From Flavobacterium aquidurense (GTDB lineage: Bacteria > Bacteroidota > Bacteroidia > Flavobacteriales > Flavobacteriaceae), in the NCBI RefSeq assembly GCF_001404985.1, contig NZ_JRLF01000016.1, forward strand, positions 1 to 35,305: DNA of 35,305 nucleotides, written 5' to 3'. The notes beneath the pieces were generated by a model. The model had not been told where the DNA came from, searched no databases, and saw only the letters and a list, made by a program, of their open reading frames with translations. The position numbers and the translations under genes are program-made. Of the stretch, positions 1 through 9,247 are shown one piece after another (the first letter of the stretch is position 1; every line of letters starts with the position of its first letter).

Positions 1-1668
1 TCTCAGAATTAGTTTGTTTTCTTTTTGTTCCATTGATTTAAAAAGCGGACCGGAAGCGACTAGATTCTTCTCGCCATATACGATCTTTCTGGCTTGGAGA
101 GCGAGTCTTTTACCAACATCATATTTATTTAAAGGATGAATATCATTCCATTCTCCTAAATCTATGGTGACCGCAAGTCCTGTATTGGGTATTTTTAAAA
201 CATTTAATTGCTGCTGCCTTAATGCTGCCCAATTGCTTTCGGCTGGTTCAGATTTTGGCTCCATGAAATTAGTTAATTGAACAATTAAAAACGGTAATTT
301 TTCTTGCTGCCATTGAGCGCGCCAATTTGCAATTAGAGTTTCCATTAACGTAAAATATTCTGATGGCTTTTTAGTGCTGGATTCTCCCTGATACCATAAT
401 ACACCCTTTATGGAATAATTTTTTAATGGCGCAATCATAGCGTTATACAAGCCAACAGGTTTCCATCGCACAAAAGTTGGCCAAGGCAAAGGCAACATTT
501 TTGTTCCTAATTTATATTTCCACAATCCTTTTAAATCAAGTGTGTCGTTTCCTGAAATTAATTGGTACGGTTTGTCAATAACAAATCCTCCTTTTCCTGA
601 GTTATTAATAATACGAACAGAGATTTCATTTTTTCCTTCTTTTAAAATCGTTGTATTAAAATTATAAATCCTTGGAGGATATTGATATGAAGTTGTACCC
701 ACAAAATTACCATTTACATAAACTGAATCAGCATCTACAATTCTGCCTAAAATAAGTTTTACTTTATCGTCTTTTACTTTTGGAAGAACAAATTCTTTCC
801 TGAACCAGACCACTCCATTAGTATTTCCTAATTCGTTGTCTGCCCAATAACCCGGGATATTCATTGTTTTCCAATCAAGATCATCCAGATCAGCACTTCT
901 CCAGTTATTTTTTAAACCTTCATCCGTATTATTGGCTAATTTGTACCAATCATTACTTACTTTTTGATCATTTTCTTCGATTTGTTTTTCGAGTGTTCCG
1001 TCTTTATATTTTAAATATTCCTTATAATAATCGGAAAATTTCTTAATACTTTCTTCACTGATCCACGATTCTGCCGGAGAACCTCCTAAAGCTGAGTTTA
1101 TCAACCCTATCGGAATTTTATATTTTTCATAGATTTCTAAAGCAAAGAAATAAGCAACTCCAGAAAATTGCAAAACACTTAAAGGATTTGCCGAAATCCA
1201 TTCTCCTGAAATAAAATCTTCTTTTTCATTGGCAAAATAATATTGATCCGGAACCAAAAACTGCCTGATGTTTGGATTCTCCGCTTTAGCAATAACTTCT
1301 TTGTATTTATCTTTAAGGCGATCCATTGGGAGCTCCATATTAGATTGTCCGGAACACACCCAAACGTCTCCAAAAAGAATATTCTTTAATATAATTTTAT
1401 TATTGCCCTGTAAAGTCATTTCGTAAGGACCGCCGGCTTTTTGAGATGGAAGTACAATCGTCCATCTCCCCTCTTTGGTTGTAACAGTTTTATATGTTTT
1501 ATGATTAAAAGTAAGTTCGATTTTTTCTTTGGCAGAAGCCCAACCCCAAATTCTTACTTTCGTATCGCGCTGCAAAATCATACCGTCACTAATTAAACGC
1601 GGTAATTTTATTTGTGCAGTTGTACAAATGCCTATAAATAAGATAATTAGTGTTATTATTTTTTTCAT
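1..1668 (-). CDS. Sialate O-acetylesterase-family (SGNH) esterase, probable xylan deacetylase; 3' end beyond the window
   Basis: The frame is open from the ATG at 1668 to base 1, giving 556 residues with no stop, so the C terminus lies outside the window. Residues 1-19 are a signal peptide (two Lys, hydrophobic run, ending TTAQ), so the protein is exported to the periplasm or beyond. The family block I reads CSGQSNMEL with the nucleophile Ser at residue 109. The family motif GVLWYQGES ends at residue 430, and WNDIHPL carries the Asp509/His511 pair. Between about residues 255 and 360 there is an inserted beta-sandwich resembling a GH2 sugar-binding domain (WRSADLDDLDW, GVVWFRKEF, VYVNGNFVG), usual for this family in Bacteroidota. 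Family members remove O-acetyl esters from sugars. In a xylan locus, acetyl-xylan or acetyl-xylo-oligosaccharide is the likelier substrate than sialic acid; that is inference from context. It follows the GH35 gene after a 178-bp gap. Confidence 0.88.
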   Translation of the reverse strand, partial: MKKIITLIILFIGICTTAQIKLPRLISDGMILQRDTKVRIWGWASAKEKIELTFNHKTYKTVTTKEGRWTIVLPSQKAGGPYEMTLQGNNKIILKNILFGDVWVCSGQSNMELPMDRLKDKYKEVIAKAENPNIRQFLVPDQYYFANEKEDFISGEWISANPLSVLQFSGVAYFFALEIYEKYKIPIGLINSALGGSPAESWISEESIKKFSDYYKEYLKYKDGTLEKQIEENDQKVSNDWYKLANNTDEGLKNNWRSADLDDLDWKTMNIPGYWADNELGNTNGVVWFRKEFVLPKVKDDKVKLILGRIVDADSVYVNGNFVGTTSYQYPPRIYNFNTTILKEGKNEISVRIINNSGKGGFVIDKPYQLISGNDTLDLKGLWKYKLGTKMLPLPWPTFVRWKPVGLYNAMIAPLKNYSIKGVLWYQGESSTKKPSEYFTLMETLIANWRAQWQQEKLPFLIVQLTNFMEPKSEPAESNWAALRQQQLNVLKIPNTGLAVTIDLGEWNDIHPLNKYDVGKRLALQARKIVYGEKNLVASGPLFKSMEQKENKLILR

Positions 1669-1721
1669 TTTTATGTTCTTTACTGCAATGATTGTTTGGA
1701 TTTAGAACTTATTTTTTTACT

Positions 1722-1792
1722 ACGAATTACACTAATTTTTTTGTGTTGCTTTTTTATTAAATATTAATTCGTGAAATTGGTGTAATTTGTGG
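1722..1792. repeat. Imperfect inverted repeat with a 9-bp period (degenerate intergenic repeat)
   Basis: The arms 1722-1738 (ACGAATTACACTAATTT) and 1774-1790 (AAATTGGTGTAATTTGT) are reverse complements with two mismatches. The right arm sits in three tandem 9-mers, AATTCGTGA, AATTGGTGT and AATTTGTGG (1766-1792). It could fold into a hairpin between the GH35 and esterase genes. Similar AATTCGTG-type repeats are, from memory, common between genes in Flavobacterium; I could not verify this here. Confidence 0.6.
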
Positions 1793-1846
1793 CTAACTTT
1801 TTTAGGCTTTAATACCTAACAGTTTTTTTTAACCTCTTAGGATATA

Positions 1847-3475
1847 TTATTCATAGGTATATAATTTCAGTTTTTGAATTTCATAATCCCCCGCTGAAAT
1901 CCTTAAATGTCTTCCCTGATGGGTTTGATCTCCATTAAAATGTCTAATGGTTCTCCAGATTTCATTTTCGAATTTTCCCAGATCGGTTTTCAAAATACCT
2001 GCAGTAAGATTTTTATCTTTCAATGGCTTAAAAGTAACTACAATTCCAGATCCGGCGATATAAAACTCATCTTTTCCTATTTCTATAATAATCGCACTTG
2101 ACGTTGGCCATTTTTCTTCTTTAGCACCATCTGACCAATTTAAAGTGTAATCATGTTTAAACGTAAACTCATAGTTCCCTAATGTAATAATCTGCAACTG
2201 ATTTTCCTTATCTAATAAAACGCCGTCAATTTTACCCTGACCTTTATTGGATTCGATAACTGGGGTTAGCTGTTTAACTAAATCATAAATTTTACTGAGT
2301 GGTTCTTTTTTGGCATCAGAAACAGATTCAATAGAAAAAGGCGAAAAACCCATTGCTTCATAATGCCCAATTGCATATAATCCTTTGAATGGTGCGCTGG
2401 CATCGAAACGATGTTCCGGTATAAATAACGGATCACCCTGACGGGTAAATAAATCATTCCAGTGTTTAAATGATGGATTATAAAAATCAGGCGACAGAAA
2501 ATCTATAGCAGTTCCAGCGGCTTTCCATACATCCATTACATGCGGCAACGGACCTGCGCTTGGGTATTCTCCAGGCTTTTTTTCTGGCGCATTCAAAGCT
2601 GCATTTACAAACATAGGAATGGCATAACTGTCTTTTCCTGCTTTGGCTATTTTATTGGTGAATTTGGAAAAATACCACGCCATAAAAATCTCATCGGTAT
2701 TGAGTCCTTTCCCAAAAATTTGTTCCCAATTGCCCGAAGTTTTAAAACCATTTGTTTTCCAGATTTCTAAAAACTCAGGAACTAATTTCGCTTTATTTTT
2801 TTGCATGTATTGTAGTAACTCTGCCGGAACTTCTTTTTTGAAAGCATCATTTGCCAAAGGATGATAATCTCTGGCTGTTGGCAACATTCCTATTTCATTC
2901 TCGACCTGTAACATAATGACAGTTTGGTTCTTTTGATCGAATTCTTTAATATGAGCCATTAGTTTCTGAAAGGCATTTAAGTCTGCCTGTAAATTGTTTT
3001 CGCTAAATGGCGTTAATATTTCATGACTTTTGCCTTTATCATCTTTAATTCTTGGATATTTTTTCTGATTTAATTTTACCCATTCCGGAGCATGGCTTGA
3101 CATACTGTTTTTCCAGGATCCAAACCACAGTAAGACTAATTTCAGATTTTCTTTTCGGGCTCTCAGAATTAAATCATCAACCAATGAGAAATCAAATTTA
3201 CCTTCCTCTTTTTCTATTAATTCCCAATAAATGGGCGTTAATACGGTATTTAGATTCATATCTGTCAATTTGGTCCAAATAGGCTCCATACTTTCCATGG
3301 TTGTTGCCGAAGAATTTCCCAGCTCTCCGCCAAGTATAATAAAAGGTTTTTCATTGACGATTAATTGTGTCTTATTTCCTTTTTTATGAAGGTTTGGTAT
3401 GTTATTTTGGCTAAAGCCTAATTGCATTGCAAATACCCCAATTACGATAAAAATACTTTTTATTGATCCAACCAT
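1847..3475 (-). CDS. GH35-type beta-galactosidase (exported, clan GH-A)
   Basis: A 542-residue protein with an N-terminal signal peptide (about residues 1-22, ending LGFSQ). The (beta/alpha)8 domain spans about residues 35-360: FIILGGELGNSS near residue 45, VLTPIYWELIE near 79, and the clan A acid/base motif VENEIG with Glu194. The probable nucleophile is Glu354 in FIPEHRF. The remaining ~180 residues form a beta-rich C-terminal domain. The layout matches the compact GH35 group with a DUF5597-type C terminus, which includes beta-galactosidases acting on galactosylated hemicellulose side chains. Family and clan are read from the motifs; substrate is inferred. In this locus it would trim galactose decorations from xylan or xyloglucan fragments in the periplasm. 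It lies 158 bp after susD, behind a hairpin terminator, so it probably depends on read-through or a weak promoter of its own. Confidence 0.85.
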   Translation of the reverse strand: MVGSIKSIFIVIGVFAMQLGFSQNNIPNLHKKGNKTQLIVNEKPFIILGGELGNSSATTMESMEPIWTKLTDMNLNTVLTPIYWELIEKEEGKFDFSLVDDLILRARKENLKLVLLWFGSWKNSMSSHAPEWVKLNQKKYPRIKDDKGKSHEILTPFSENNLQADLNAFQKLMAHIKEFDQKNQTVIMLQVENEIGMLPTARDYHPLANDAFKKEVPAELLQYMQKNKAKLVPEFLEIWKTNGFKTSGNWEQIFGKGLNTDEIFMAWYFSKFTNKIAKAGKDSYAIPMFVNAALNAPEKKPGEYPSAGPLPHVMDVWKAAGTAIDFLSPDFYNPSFKHWNDLFTRQGDPLFIPEHRFDASAPFKGLYAIGHYEAMGFSPFSIESVSDAKKEPLSKIYDLVKQLTPVIESNKGQGKIDGVLLDKENQLQIITLGNYEFTFKHDYTLNWSDGAKEEKWPTSSAIIIEIGKDEFYIAGSGIVVTFKPLKDKNLTAGILKTDLGKFENEIWRTIRHFNGDQTHQGRHLRISAGDYEIQKLKLYTYE

Positions 3476-3513
3476 TATATTTTTTTTTAATTCGAAACAA
3501 TCTCTTTAATAAC

Positions 3514-3541
3514 AAAAAGCCGAATTGAAATCCGGCTTTTT
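3514..3541 (-). terminator. Hairpin terminator/attenuator after susD
   Basis: The arms AAAAAGCCG (3514-3522) and CGGCTTTTT (3533-3541) form a perfect 9-bp stem around a 10-nt loop. Read on the minus strand the stem ends in a T run. It lies 93 bp past the susD stop and before the GH35 gene, so it would end or reduce transcription of the susCD unit. Confidence 0.8.
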
Positions 3542-3633
3542 GCAAACAAACTCAAAAAGAACATTTATTACTTAAACTTACTAAAATAAACGATGCTGAA
3601 AGTTTTTAAACTCTTCGGTTTTATCTTATTTTA

Positions 3634-5601
3634 TTAATATCCGGGATTTTGATAAGCGGCTTTATCGCCTGCTGACATCTCCATACCGTCAAGCTGAGTC
3701 GTTGGTATAGGGCGCAGATAATCCTTTGCTGTTATGGTACGTGTAAACGTTTTTACAGAGTGATCTTTCCAATCATTAGGGTTTGTTGCACCGGCAATGG
3801 TAAATGCACCGCCATATTCTATCCAATTTTGCGTACGTGTTAAATCATACCAGCGATAACCTTCGCCAAAATATTCGCGGGAACGTTCAGCAAGAATATA
3901 ATCAATATCTATAATTGCCGGAGTAGCGGCAATCATAACGGCACTATTATCCTGAGCGACAGCAGTATTTGCTTTATTATTAAAATTCCATTTTCCTGCT
4001 CTTGCACGAATAACATTAATAAGATCTCTTGCACTTTTACCTCCCTGAACAGTAGCGCCTTTTACGGCTGCTTCAGCTGCTATAAAATATAACTCAGAGA
4101 ATTTTGCCACAGCAAAAGGACGTGTGCTGCTGCCATTTGGCGATCCTAAACCTGTACCGTTATCTGTACGGTAAGGTCCAAGTTTCCAATTTCCGGGATA
4201 ACATATTCGGGAGAAATAACTTGGTTCAATTACAAAATCTGCTCTTCCCGGTAATACACCTGCTCCTACAGAACTGTTATAAACAGTGTTTGAATAATCT
4301 ATACCGGACACATCAGTATCCAGAAAAGTTAATACTGCGTCTCCATTTGCTATTGGTAAATAATTTGCATTGTATAAAGTAGACGAAGTAATTCCGGCTT
4401 TAGCCCAATTGCCACGATAGGCTGTTGTAAATGTTCCGTCATAGCGGGAATCATTTGTTTTATCTGCAAAGGTTTTTTTAAATACTTCAATTGGAGGTGC
4501 CAGCATTGTCCATGGACGCCCCAAAGGTTGCGAAGCTTCCCGCTGAACTGAACTTACCGCCGCCCAGCTTGTTTTACTGGAGGAACTTCTAACACCTGTA
4601 TAGTTAAACTGACCAAACCAGCCGGCAAAATAATCTGTACTAAAACCTCCACCGCTATAACTAAGATCACCTCCGTTATACGTTGAGCTGGATTGTGTAT
4701 GATCTGCATATAATAACATTTCTTTATTTCTGTCTTTTGTAGCCACATTTACATCGTAGAATGTCGCTTGCAAACCAAATGGTCCCGGATCATTTATCGC
4801 TGCTACTGCAGTGTCATATGCCTGTTGAAAATACCAGGCAGCATCGTGTCCGTCCAGATCTTTTCTATCTGATGCAGGATAAGTAGGGATCCCTTTTGGA
4901 TTTTGCAGCCACCACCCAAAAGTAAGATAGGCCTTTGCTAAAAAAAGTCTTGCCGCCGTTTTGGTTAAACCACCAGTAACACGCCCTGTTACAGGTAAGT
5001 CTTCAACAGCTTTTTTTAGATCAGGAAAAATGGCTTTACTATAAACTTCAGGAACAGTATTTCGAACAGAAGATCGCATTGTCGACGAATTAAATTTTAA
5101 TTCTCCTGCACCCAGATCTAGCGGTACACCACCATAAGTTTGCACAAGTAGAAAGTAATCAAAAGCACGAAAAAATCTGGCTTCTGCGATAAGGGCAGGT
5201 GAAATAGATCCAATCGCCATTCCGTTTTCAATAACACCGCTGGCAGTATTAATATTTGGGAAAGCATTATTCCAGACTGCGCTTGTATTACTTGTTGAAG
5301 GATCTATGATCCCCACTCCTGAATAATCCAGGTTTTTGACATTTCCATCTGAATTCTGTCCCCATGTTGATTCATCTGTTGCTATCTGTCCTACATTCAA
5401 AAAGTATCCATTACCATACATATAGCGTAAATGTCCGTACATAGAAGTTACTCCTCCCATTACCCCTTCTGGTGTTGAGAAATAATCCGGTGTAAAAATA
5501 GCCCGTGGTTTTTCATCTAAGATATCATTAGAACAGCTGAAAAGAACTAATGAAAGTAGTGCTGCGCTTATATATTTTTTCATTTTAATCTGTTTTTTCA
5601 T
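3634..5601 (-). CDS. SusD-family outer-membrane nutrient-binding lipoprotein
   Basis: A 655-residue protein of the RagB/SusD family. The lipobox is LVLFSC with the lipidated Cys at residue 23 counted from the first ATG. A second Met at residue 7 (codon ending at 5583) gives a more usual signal length and could be the true start. After the Cys comes SNDILDE, an acidic stretch typical of surface-exported Bacteroidota lipoproteins. Family landmarks include FFRAFDYFLLVQTYGGVPLDLG in the TPR-like N-terminal part, AKFSELYFIAAEAAVKGA, and ILAERSREYFGEGYRWYDLTR in the C-terminal part. It caps the SusC barrel and binds oligosaccharide at the cell surface; here the ligand is inferred to be xylo-oligosaccharide or glucuronoxylan. 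It follows susC after 12 bp and is certainly co-transcribed with it. Confidence 0.96.
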   Translation of the reverse strand: MKKQIKMKKYISAALLSLVLFSCSNDILDEKPRAIFTPDYFSTPEGVMGGVTSMYGHLRYMYGNGYFLNVGQIATDESTWGQNSDGNVKNLDYSGVGIIDPSTSNTSAVWNNAFPNINTASGVIENGMAIGSISPALIAEARFFRAFDYFLLVQTYGGVPLDLGAGELKFNSSTMRSSVRNTVPEVYSKAIFPDLKKAVEDLPVTGRVTGGLTKTAARLFLAKAYLTFGWWLQNPKGIPTYPASDRKDLDGHDAAWYFQQAYDTAVAAINDPGPFGLQATFYDVNVATKDRNKEMLLYADHTQSSSTYNGGDLSYSGGGFSTDYFAGWFGQFNYTGVRSSSSKTSWAAVSSVQREASQPLGRPWTMLAPPIEVFKKTFADKTNDSRYDGTFTTAYRGNWAKAGITSSTLYNANYLPIANGDAVLTFLDTDVSGIDYSNTVYNSSVGAGVLPGRADFVIEPSYFSRICYPGNWKLGPYRTDNGTGLGSPNGSSTRPFAVAKFSELYFIAAEAAVKGATVQGGKSARDLINVIRARAGKWNFNNKANTAVAQDNSAVMIAATPAIIDIDYILAERSREYFGEGYRWYDLTRTQNWIEYGGAFTIAGATNPNDWKDHSVKTFTRTITAKDYLRPIPTTQLDGMEMSAGDKAAYQNPGY

Positions 5602-5613
5602 TTTTTCTGTTTT

Positions 5614-8600
5614 TTAGAATGTTACGTTTAGCCCTAATATAAAATTAGTAGACTGCGGAGTATTGTATCCCACTGTAAGCAAGCGGCTTAAATTTCCTGA
5701 ATATGCGACAGCCATATTAGTACCGTCATTTGCATATGAATTCGTTTCCGGATCTAGGCCTGATAGTTTATGATAAGGTGAATATATCACCCATGGGTTC
5801 TGAACAGTACAGTAAAGTCTCAATCTTTCCATACCGGCGGTTTTGATCCAGTCTTTTTGAAGATTATATCCTAAAGTAATGGTTTTAAGTTTTACATAAG
5901 ATCCGTCAAAATACCCTAATGTTGAACCATATTTTGGATTATTACTTTCTGTTGGGCCTCCCGGTAACGGAAATTGTGCCCCGGTATTAGTTGGCGTCCA
6001 GTAATCAACATCTATCTGCCCTCTTCGTCCGTCATTGATATTAAGATATCCATTAGAACCATAAAGTGTACTATTCAGTATACCTCCGCTTTGAAAAATT
6101 CCTACTATCGACAGATCAAATCCCTTGTATGCGACTCTGGTATTAAAACCACCCTGAAAATCAGGATCTGCATTCATAACCTGTCTGTCATCAGCACCAA
6201 TTAATCTTTTGGGTGTACCATCAGCATTATACTCTCCGGTATATTGTACTCTAATCATTCCTGCTGCTCCTGCCGGTCCTTCATATTGTTTGGCTTCAGC
6301 ATCAGTCTGCCAGATTCCAACTTTTTTATAATCATAAATTACATTAATAGGTTTACCAACAAACCACCAATTGTTTTTATCTTCGGTTGTTCCTGAAGCC
6401 AAGGATACCAGTTTATTTTTATTACTGTATATATTTGCTCCAGCTTCCCAGGTCCATCCGTTATAATTATCCAGGATTACCCCATTTAATGAAAATTCAT
6501 AACCTTTATTCTGAGTAGATCCTACATTGCCTACATAACTGCTTACTCCTGAAGTCACAGGCAGGTTTACGCTTAGCAAAAGATCTTTAGTATCTGTAGT
6601 ATAATATTCTATAGTACCGGATAAACGATTTTTTAAAAAGGCAAAATCAAGTGCGTAGTTTGTTGTTATAGAATATTCCCAACCAAGGTCCGGATTAGGT
6701 AATGTCGAAACATAATATCCGGTTGCATTCGTATCTCCAAAATTATAGGGTCTGGTACTTAAGTTTCCTAATGTCGCATAAGGAGCAACTGACTGGTTTG
6801 AAGTCTGACCATAACCTGCGCGCAATTTTAATGAATTAACCCAGGAAACAGTATTCATAAAGGATTCTTTCTGAATATTCCATCCAGCTGATATAGCCGG
6901 ATAACTGTGCCATTGATTTGATGGTGCGAGTCTTGATGATGCATCTGATCTGTAAGTGGCACTTATCATGTAGCGATCTGCATAAGAATACATCCCTCTG
7001 ACCATGTAAGACATAAGACCGCTTTGGGTATAAATTTGATTATTATTATTGATTGTAATATCGTTATTATCACCTGTAGAAGTCTGACCAAGGTTAAAGT
7101 ACTGAAAACTGTCGCCTGCAATATTTCTTCTGGAAATCGATGAGCTGTTATATGTTGTTTGCTCTGCTGAATACATAGCCAGCGCACTTACTTTATGTTT
7201 TTGTCCAAAAGTATGATCATAGTTTAGCAAGCTTTCTATGGTCCAGCTTGTACTTAGAGAATTTCCTATTGAGGCTACGTTAGGATTATTAATATTAGAA
7301 TTAAAGACCCCAATTCCGGTATAATTGCCTGTATTGGTTGTACGCAAATTTCCTCCAATATTAACTCTGGCTTTTAACCCCTCTATAGCCGGAATTTTTA
7401 ACTCGGCATAAGCTGAATTATAAGTACCAAAAGCTTTGTTGCGATCAACAAATTTGTCGCCCAGATTTTTCATGCTTTCTCTTGTATAAACCCAGTTTTC
7501 ATCCTGAGGCATTCTAACTGTTCTTTTCAGCGAGCCATCTGGATTATAAGGATTCGCAATTGGCGACATACTAAGAACACCATACATTCCTATACTTGCC
7601 CCATCTGTTATGCTATAATTATTATTAGAAGAAAAACCAATACGAAGTAATCCCAGTTCCTGATCAAGACCGGCACGAATTGAATAACGATTGTATTCTG
7701 ATCCCGGTATAACGGCCTGATCTTTATAATAATTAGCCCCAAAATTGTAATTTCCTTTTTCACTTCCACCTGTAACTGCTATATCATGACTTGTAACAAT
7801 ACCAGTTCTATAAAACAAATCCTGCCAGTCTGTATCTACATCATTAGATTCATCGATACCATTTACCAGGTTTTTACCTGCGAGTTTACGAAACTCTACA
7901 TATTTTGGTCCTTTCATCATAGGATATTTCACTGCATTTTTATATCCTGTATACGTATTATAAGCTATCTGGGCTTTTTGACCTTTTGTTCCTTTATTAC
8001 TGGTAACCAATATTACACCATTTGCACCTCTTGAACCATATATAGCCGTTGCCGAAGCATCTTTTAAAATATCTATACTTTTTATGTCATCAGGACTTAT
8101 ATCTGCTAATGTTCCTGAAAAAGGAATTCCGTCCAGAACCACTAATGGGTCATTTCCAGCTGTTAACGATCTTGTACCACGAATTCGAACCTGCATTGTA
8201 GCGCCGGGTTTTGTAGAAGTCTGTGTCATTTCAACTCCTGCCAAACGCCCCTGAAGCGCCTGCGTAACATTTGCCGAAGGTACTTCTCTAAGAACATCTC
8301 CTTTTATAGATGCCACAGAACCCGTGACCGCTTCCTTGCGTTGTGCACCGTAACCGATAACTACAACTTCCTGCAATGCATTAGAATTTTCCTGTAATAC
8401 TATATTAATTTTAGTTTTACCATCAACAGATACTTCTCTGGTTGTTAACCCCAGAAAGCTAAAGACCAAAACACCATTCGAAGGAACATTTGTTATTGTA
8501 TAATTTCCATCAAATCCGGTAACAACACCTGTTTTCGTGCCCTTTATATTAACATTTGCTCCGGGTATTGGACCACTCGCATCAGATATAATACCAGATA

Positions 8601-8712
8601 CTGTGGTTTGTGCATTTGTATTCCAGGAGAATAGAAACAATAAAGTTAGAAACCCCAAAAATCTTAAGATCTTTGATTTGCTTTTTTTAATCAAAAAGTT
8701 AGTCATAAACAA
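5614..8712 (-). CDS. SusC-family TonB-dependent outer-membrane transporter
   Basis: A 1032-residue protein with a signal peptide (about residues 1-35, ending NTNAQ). A carboxypeptidase-D-regulatory-like Ig domain follows (TTVSGIISDASGPIPGANV onward, to about residue 110). Next comes a TonB-box region (EVVVIGYGAQ) and a plug domain with the conserved DASATAIYGSRGANGVILV stretch. The remainder is a beta barrel rich in aromatic residues. This is the standard SusC/RagA architecture at usual length. It imports oligosaccharides across the outer membrane using TonB energy, paired with the SusD protein encoded 12 bp downstream. Two in-frame Met codons (residues 1 and 3) are possible starts. A strong Bacteroidota promoter (TATATTTG at 8814-8821) with a LacI-type operator over its -33 box lies 100-140 bp upstream. 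The substrate is inferred from the xylan neighbours. Confidence 0.97.
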   Translation of the reverse strand: MFMTNFLIKKSKSKILRFLGFLTLLFLFSWNTNAQTTVSGIISDASGPIPGANVNIKGTKTGVVTGFDGNYTITNVPSNGVLVFSFLGLTTREVSVDGKTKINIVLQENSNALQEVVVIGYGAQRKEAVTGSVASIKGDVLREVPSANVTQALQGRLAGVEMTQTSTKPGATMQVRIRGTRSLTAGNDPLVVLDGIPFSGTLADISPDDIKSIDILKDASATAIYGSRGANGVILVTSNKGTKGQKAQIAYNTYTGYKNAVKYPMMKGPKYVEFRKLAGKNLVNGIDESNDVDTDWQDLFYRTGIVTSHDIAVTGGSEKGNYNFGANYYKDQAVIPGSEYNRYSIRAGLDQELGLLRIGFSSNNNYSITDGASIGMYGVLSMSPIANPYNPDGSLKRTVRMPQDENWVYTRESMKNLGDKFVDRNKAFGTYNSAYAELKIPAIEGLKARVNIGGNLRTTNTGNYTGIGVFNSNINNPNVASIGNSLSTSWTIESLLNYDHTFGQKHKVSALAMYSAEQTTYNSSSISRRNIAGDSFQYFNLGQTSTGDNNDITINNNNQIYTQSGLMSYMVRGMYSYADRYMISATYRSDASSRLAPSNQWHSYPAISAGWNIQKESFMNTVSWVNSLKLRAGYGQTSNQSVAPYATLGNLSTRPYNFGDTNATGYYVSTLPNPDLGWEYSITTNYALDFAFLKNRLSGTIEYYTTDTKDLLLSVNLPVTSGVSSYVGNVGSTQNKGYEFSLNGVILDNYNGWTWEAGANIYSNKNKLVSLASGTTEDKNNWWFVGKPINVIYDYKKVGIWQTDAEAKQYEGPAGAAGMIRVQYTGEYNADGTPKRLIGADDRQVMNADPDFQGGFNTRVAYKGFDLSIVGIFQSGGILNSTLYGSNGYLNINDGRRGQIDVDYWTPTNTGAQFPLPGGPTESNNPKYGSTLGYFDGSYVKLKTITLGYNLQKDWIKTAGMERLRLYCTVQNPWVIYSPYHKLSGLDPETNSYANDGTNMAVAYSGNLSRLLTVGYNTPQSTNFILGLNVTF

Positions 8713-8813
8713 TTGGTTTAATTAGTTAATAGTATGGTTAGTTAGTTTTTATCTGAAGACTTATAAACTATATTCTATACCTGTGCAGGAACGTTTTGTA
8801 AGTCTTTATTAAA

Positions 8814-8843
8814 CAAATATATATAAAAAACAATAACACACAA
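8814..8843 (-). promoter_or_regulatory. Predicted susC promoter (TTG-N19-TATATTTG)
   Basis: On the minus strand, TATATTTG (8814-8821) matches the Bacteroidota -7 consensus TAnnTTTG exactly. A TTG -33 element lies at 8841-8843 with a 19-bp spacer, inside the accepted range for Flavobacterium. The -33 TTG is part of the LacI-type operator at 8840-8851, so repressor binding would block sigma contact. Transcription would begin about 95 bp before the susC ATG. Confidence 0.75.
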
Positions 8844-8851
8844 TCGGTTGC
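8840..8851. promoter_or_regulatory. LacI-type operator upstream of susC
   Basis: ACAATCGGTTGC is a 12-bp near-palindrome around a central CG, one of five copies in the window. It overlaps the -33 box of the susC promoter. Confidence 0.75.
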
Positions 8852-9188
8852 GTTAATTTTTTTTCCGAATTATTAAAAAATACTACTTAAAAAAAACGCA
8901 ATGTTTATTTAAAACTATAAAATATTAAAAATATCGCAAAATAGACATCCTTAGTTACGAAAACGTTAGAGATATGAGATCATTTTATCTTATATCTTAA
9001 AAAAACGATAAAAAGCTTAAAATCAAATATTTTTTTGTTCAAAAATGGTTTTAATCAAAATCTAATTACAAAAATTGGCTAAAATATTAGCTAAAACATC
9101 AAATAAATAAGAATAAACCTTTTTATATTTCTGAATTGCAACATTTTACCTGTAAAACATTCAAATTTCTAATAAAGGCCCCAAACAG

Positions 9189-9200
9189 GCAATCGGTTGC
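9189..9200. promoter_or_regulatory. Distal LacI-type operator between xylA and susC
   Basis: GCAATCGGTTGC has complete GCAA/TTGC half-sites. It lies about 350 bp upstream of the promoter-proximal operator and directly past the xylBA terminator. It may support repressor looping or mark a second, upstream start. A weak -7 candidate (GAAATTTG, 20 bp past its TTG) exists on the minus strand. Confidence 0.65.
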
Positions 9201-9211
9201 TTGTAAACCAA

Positions 9212-9247
9212 AAAAAGTCCTTTCAAAACGAATTGAAAGGACTTTTT
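9212..9247 (-). terminator. Strong hairpin terminator after xylA
   Basis: The arms AAAAAGTCCTTTC (9212-9224) and GAAAGGACTTTTT (9235-9247) pair over 13 bp, and two further A-T pairs close a 6-nt loop. Read on the minus strand it ends in a T run. It ends the xylR-xylB-xylA unit and insulates susC. Its symmetry means it could work in both directions. Confidence 0.85.

Noticed and set aside
864..1373. Open frames opposite or out of frame within the esterase gene
   Set aside because: The minus-strand esterase frame carries the SGNH motifs throughout; the others show no domain or signal.
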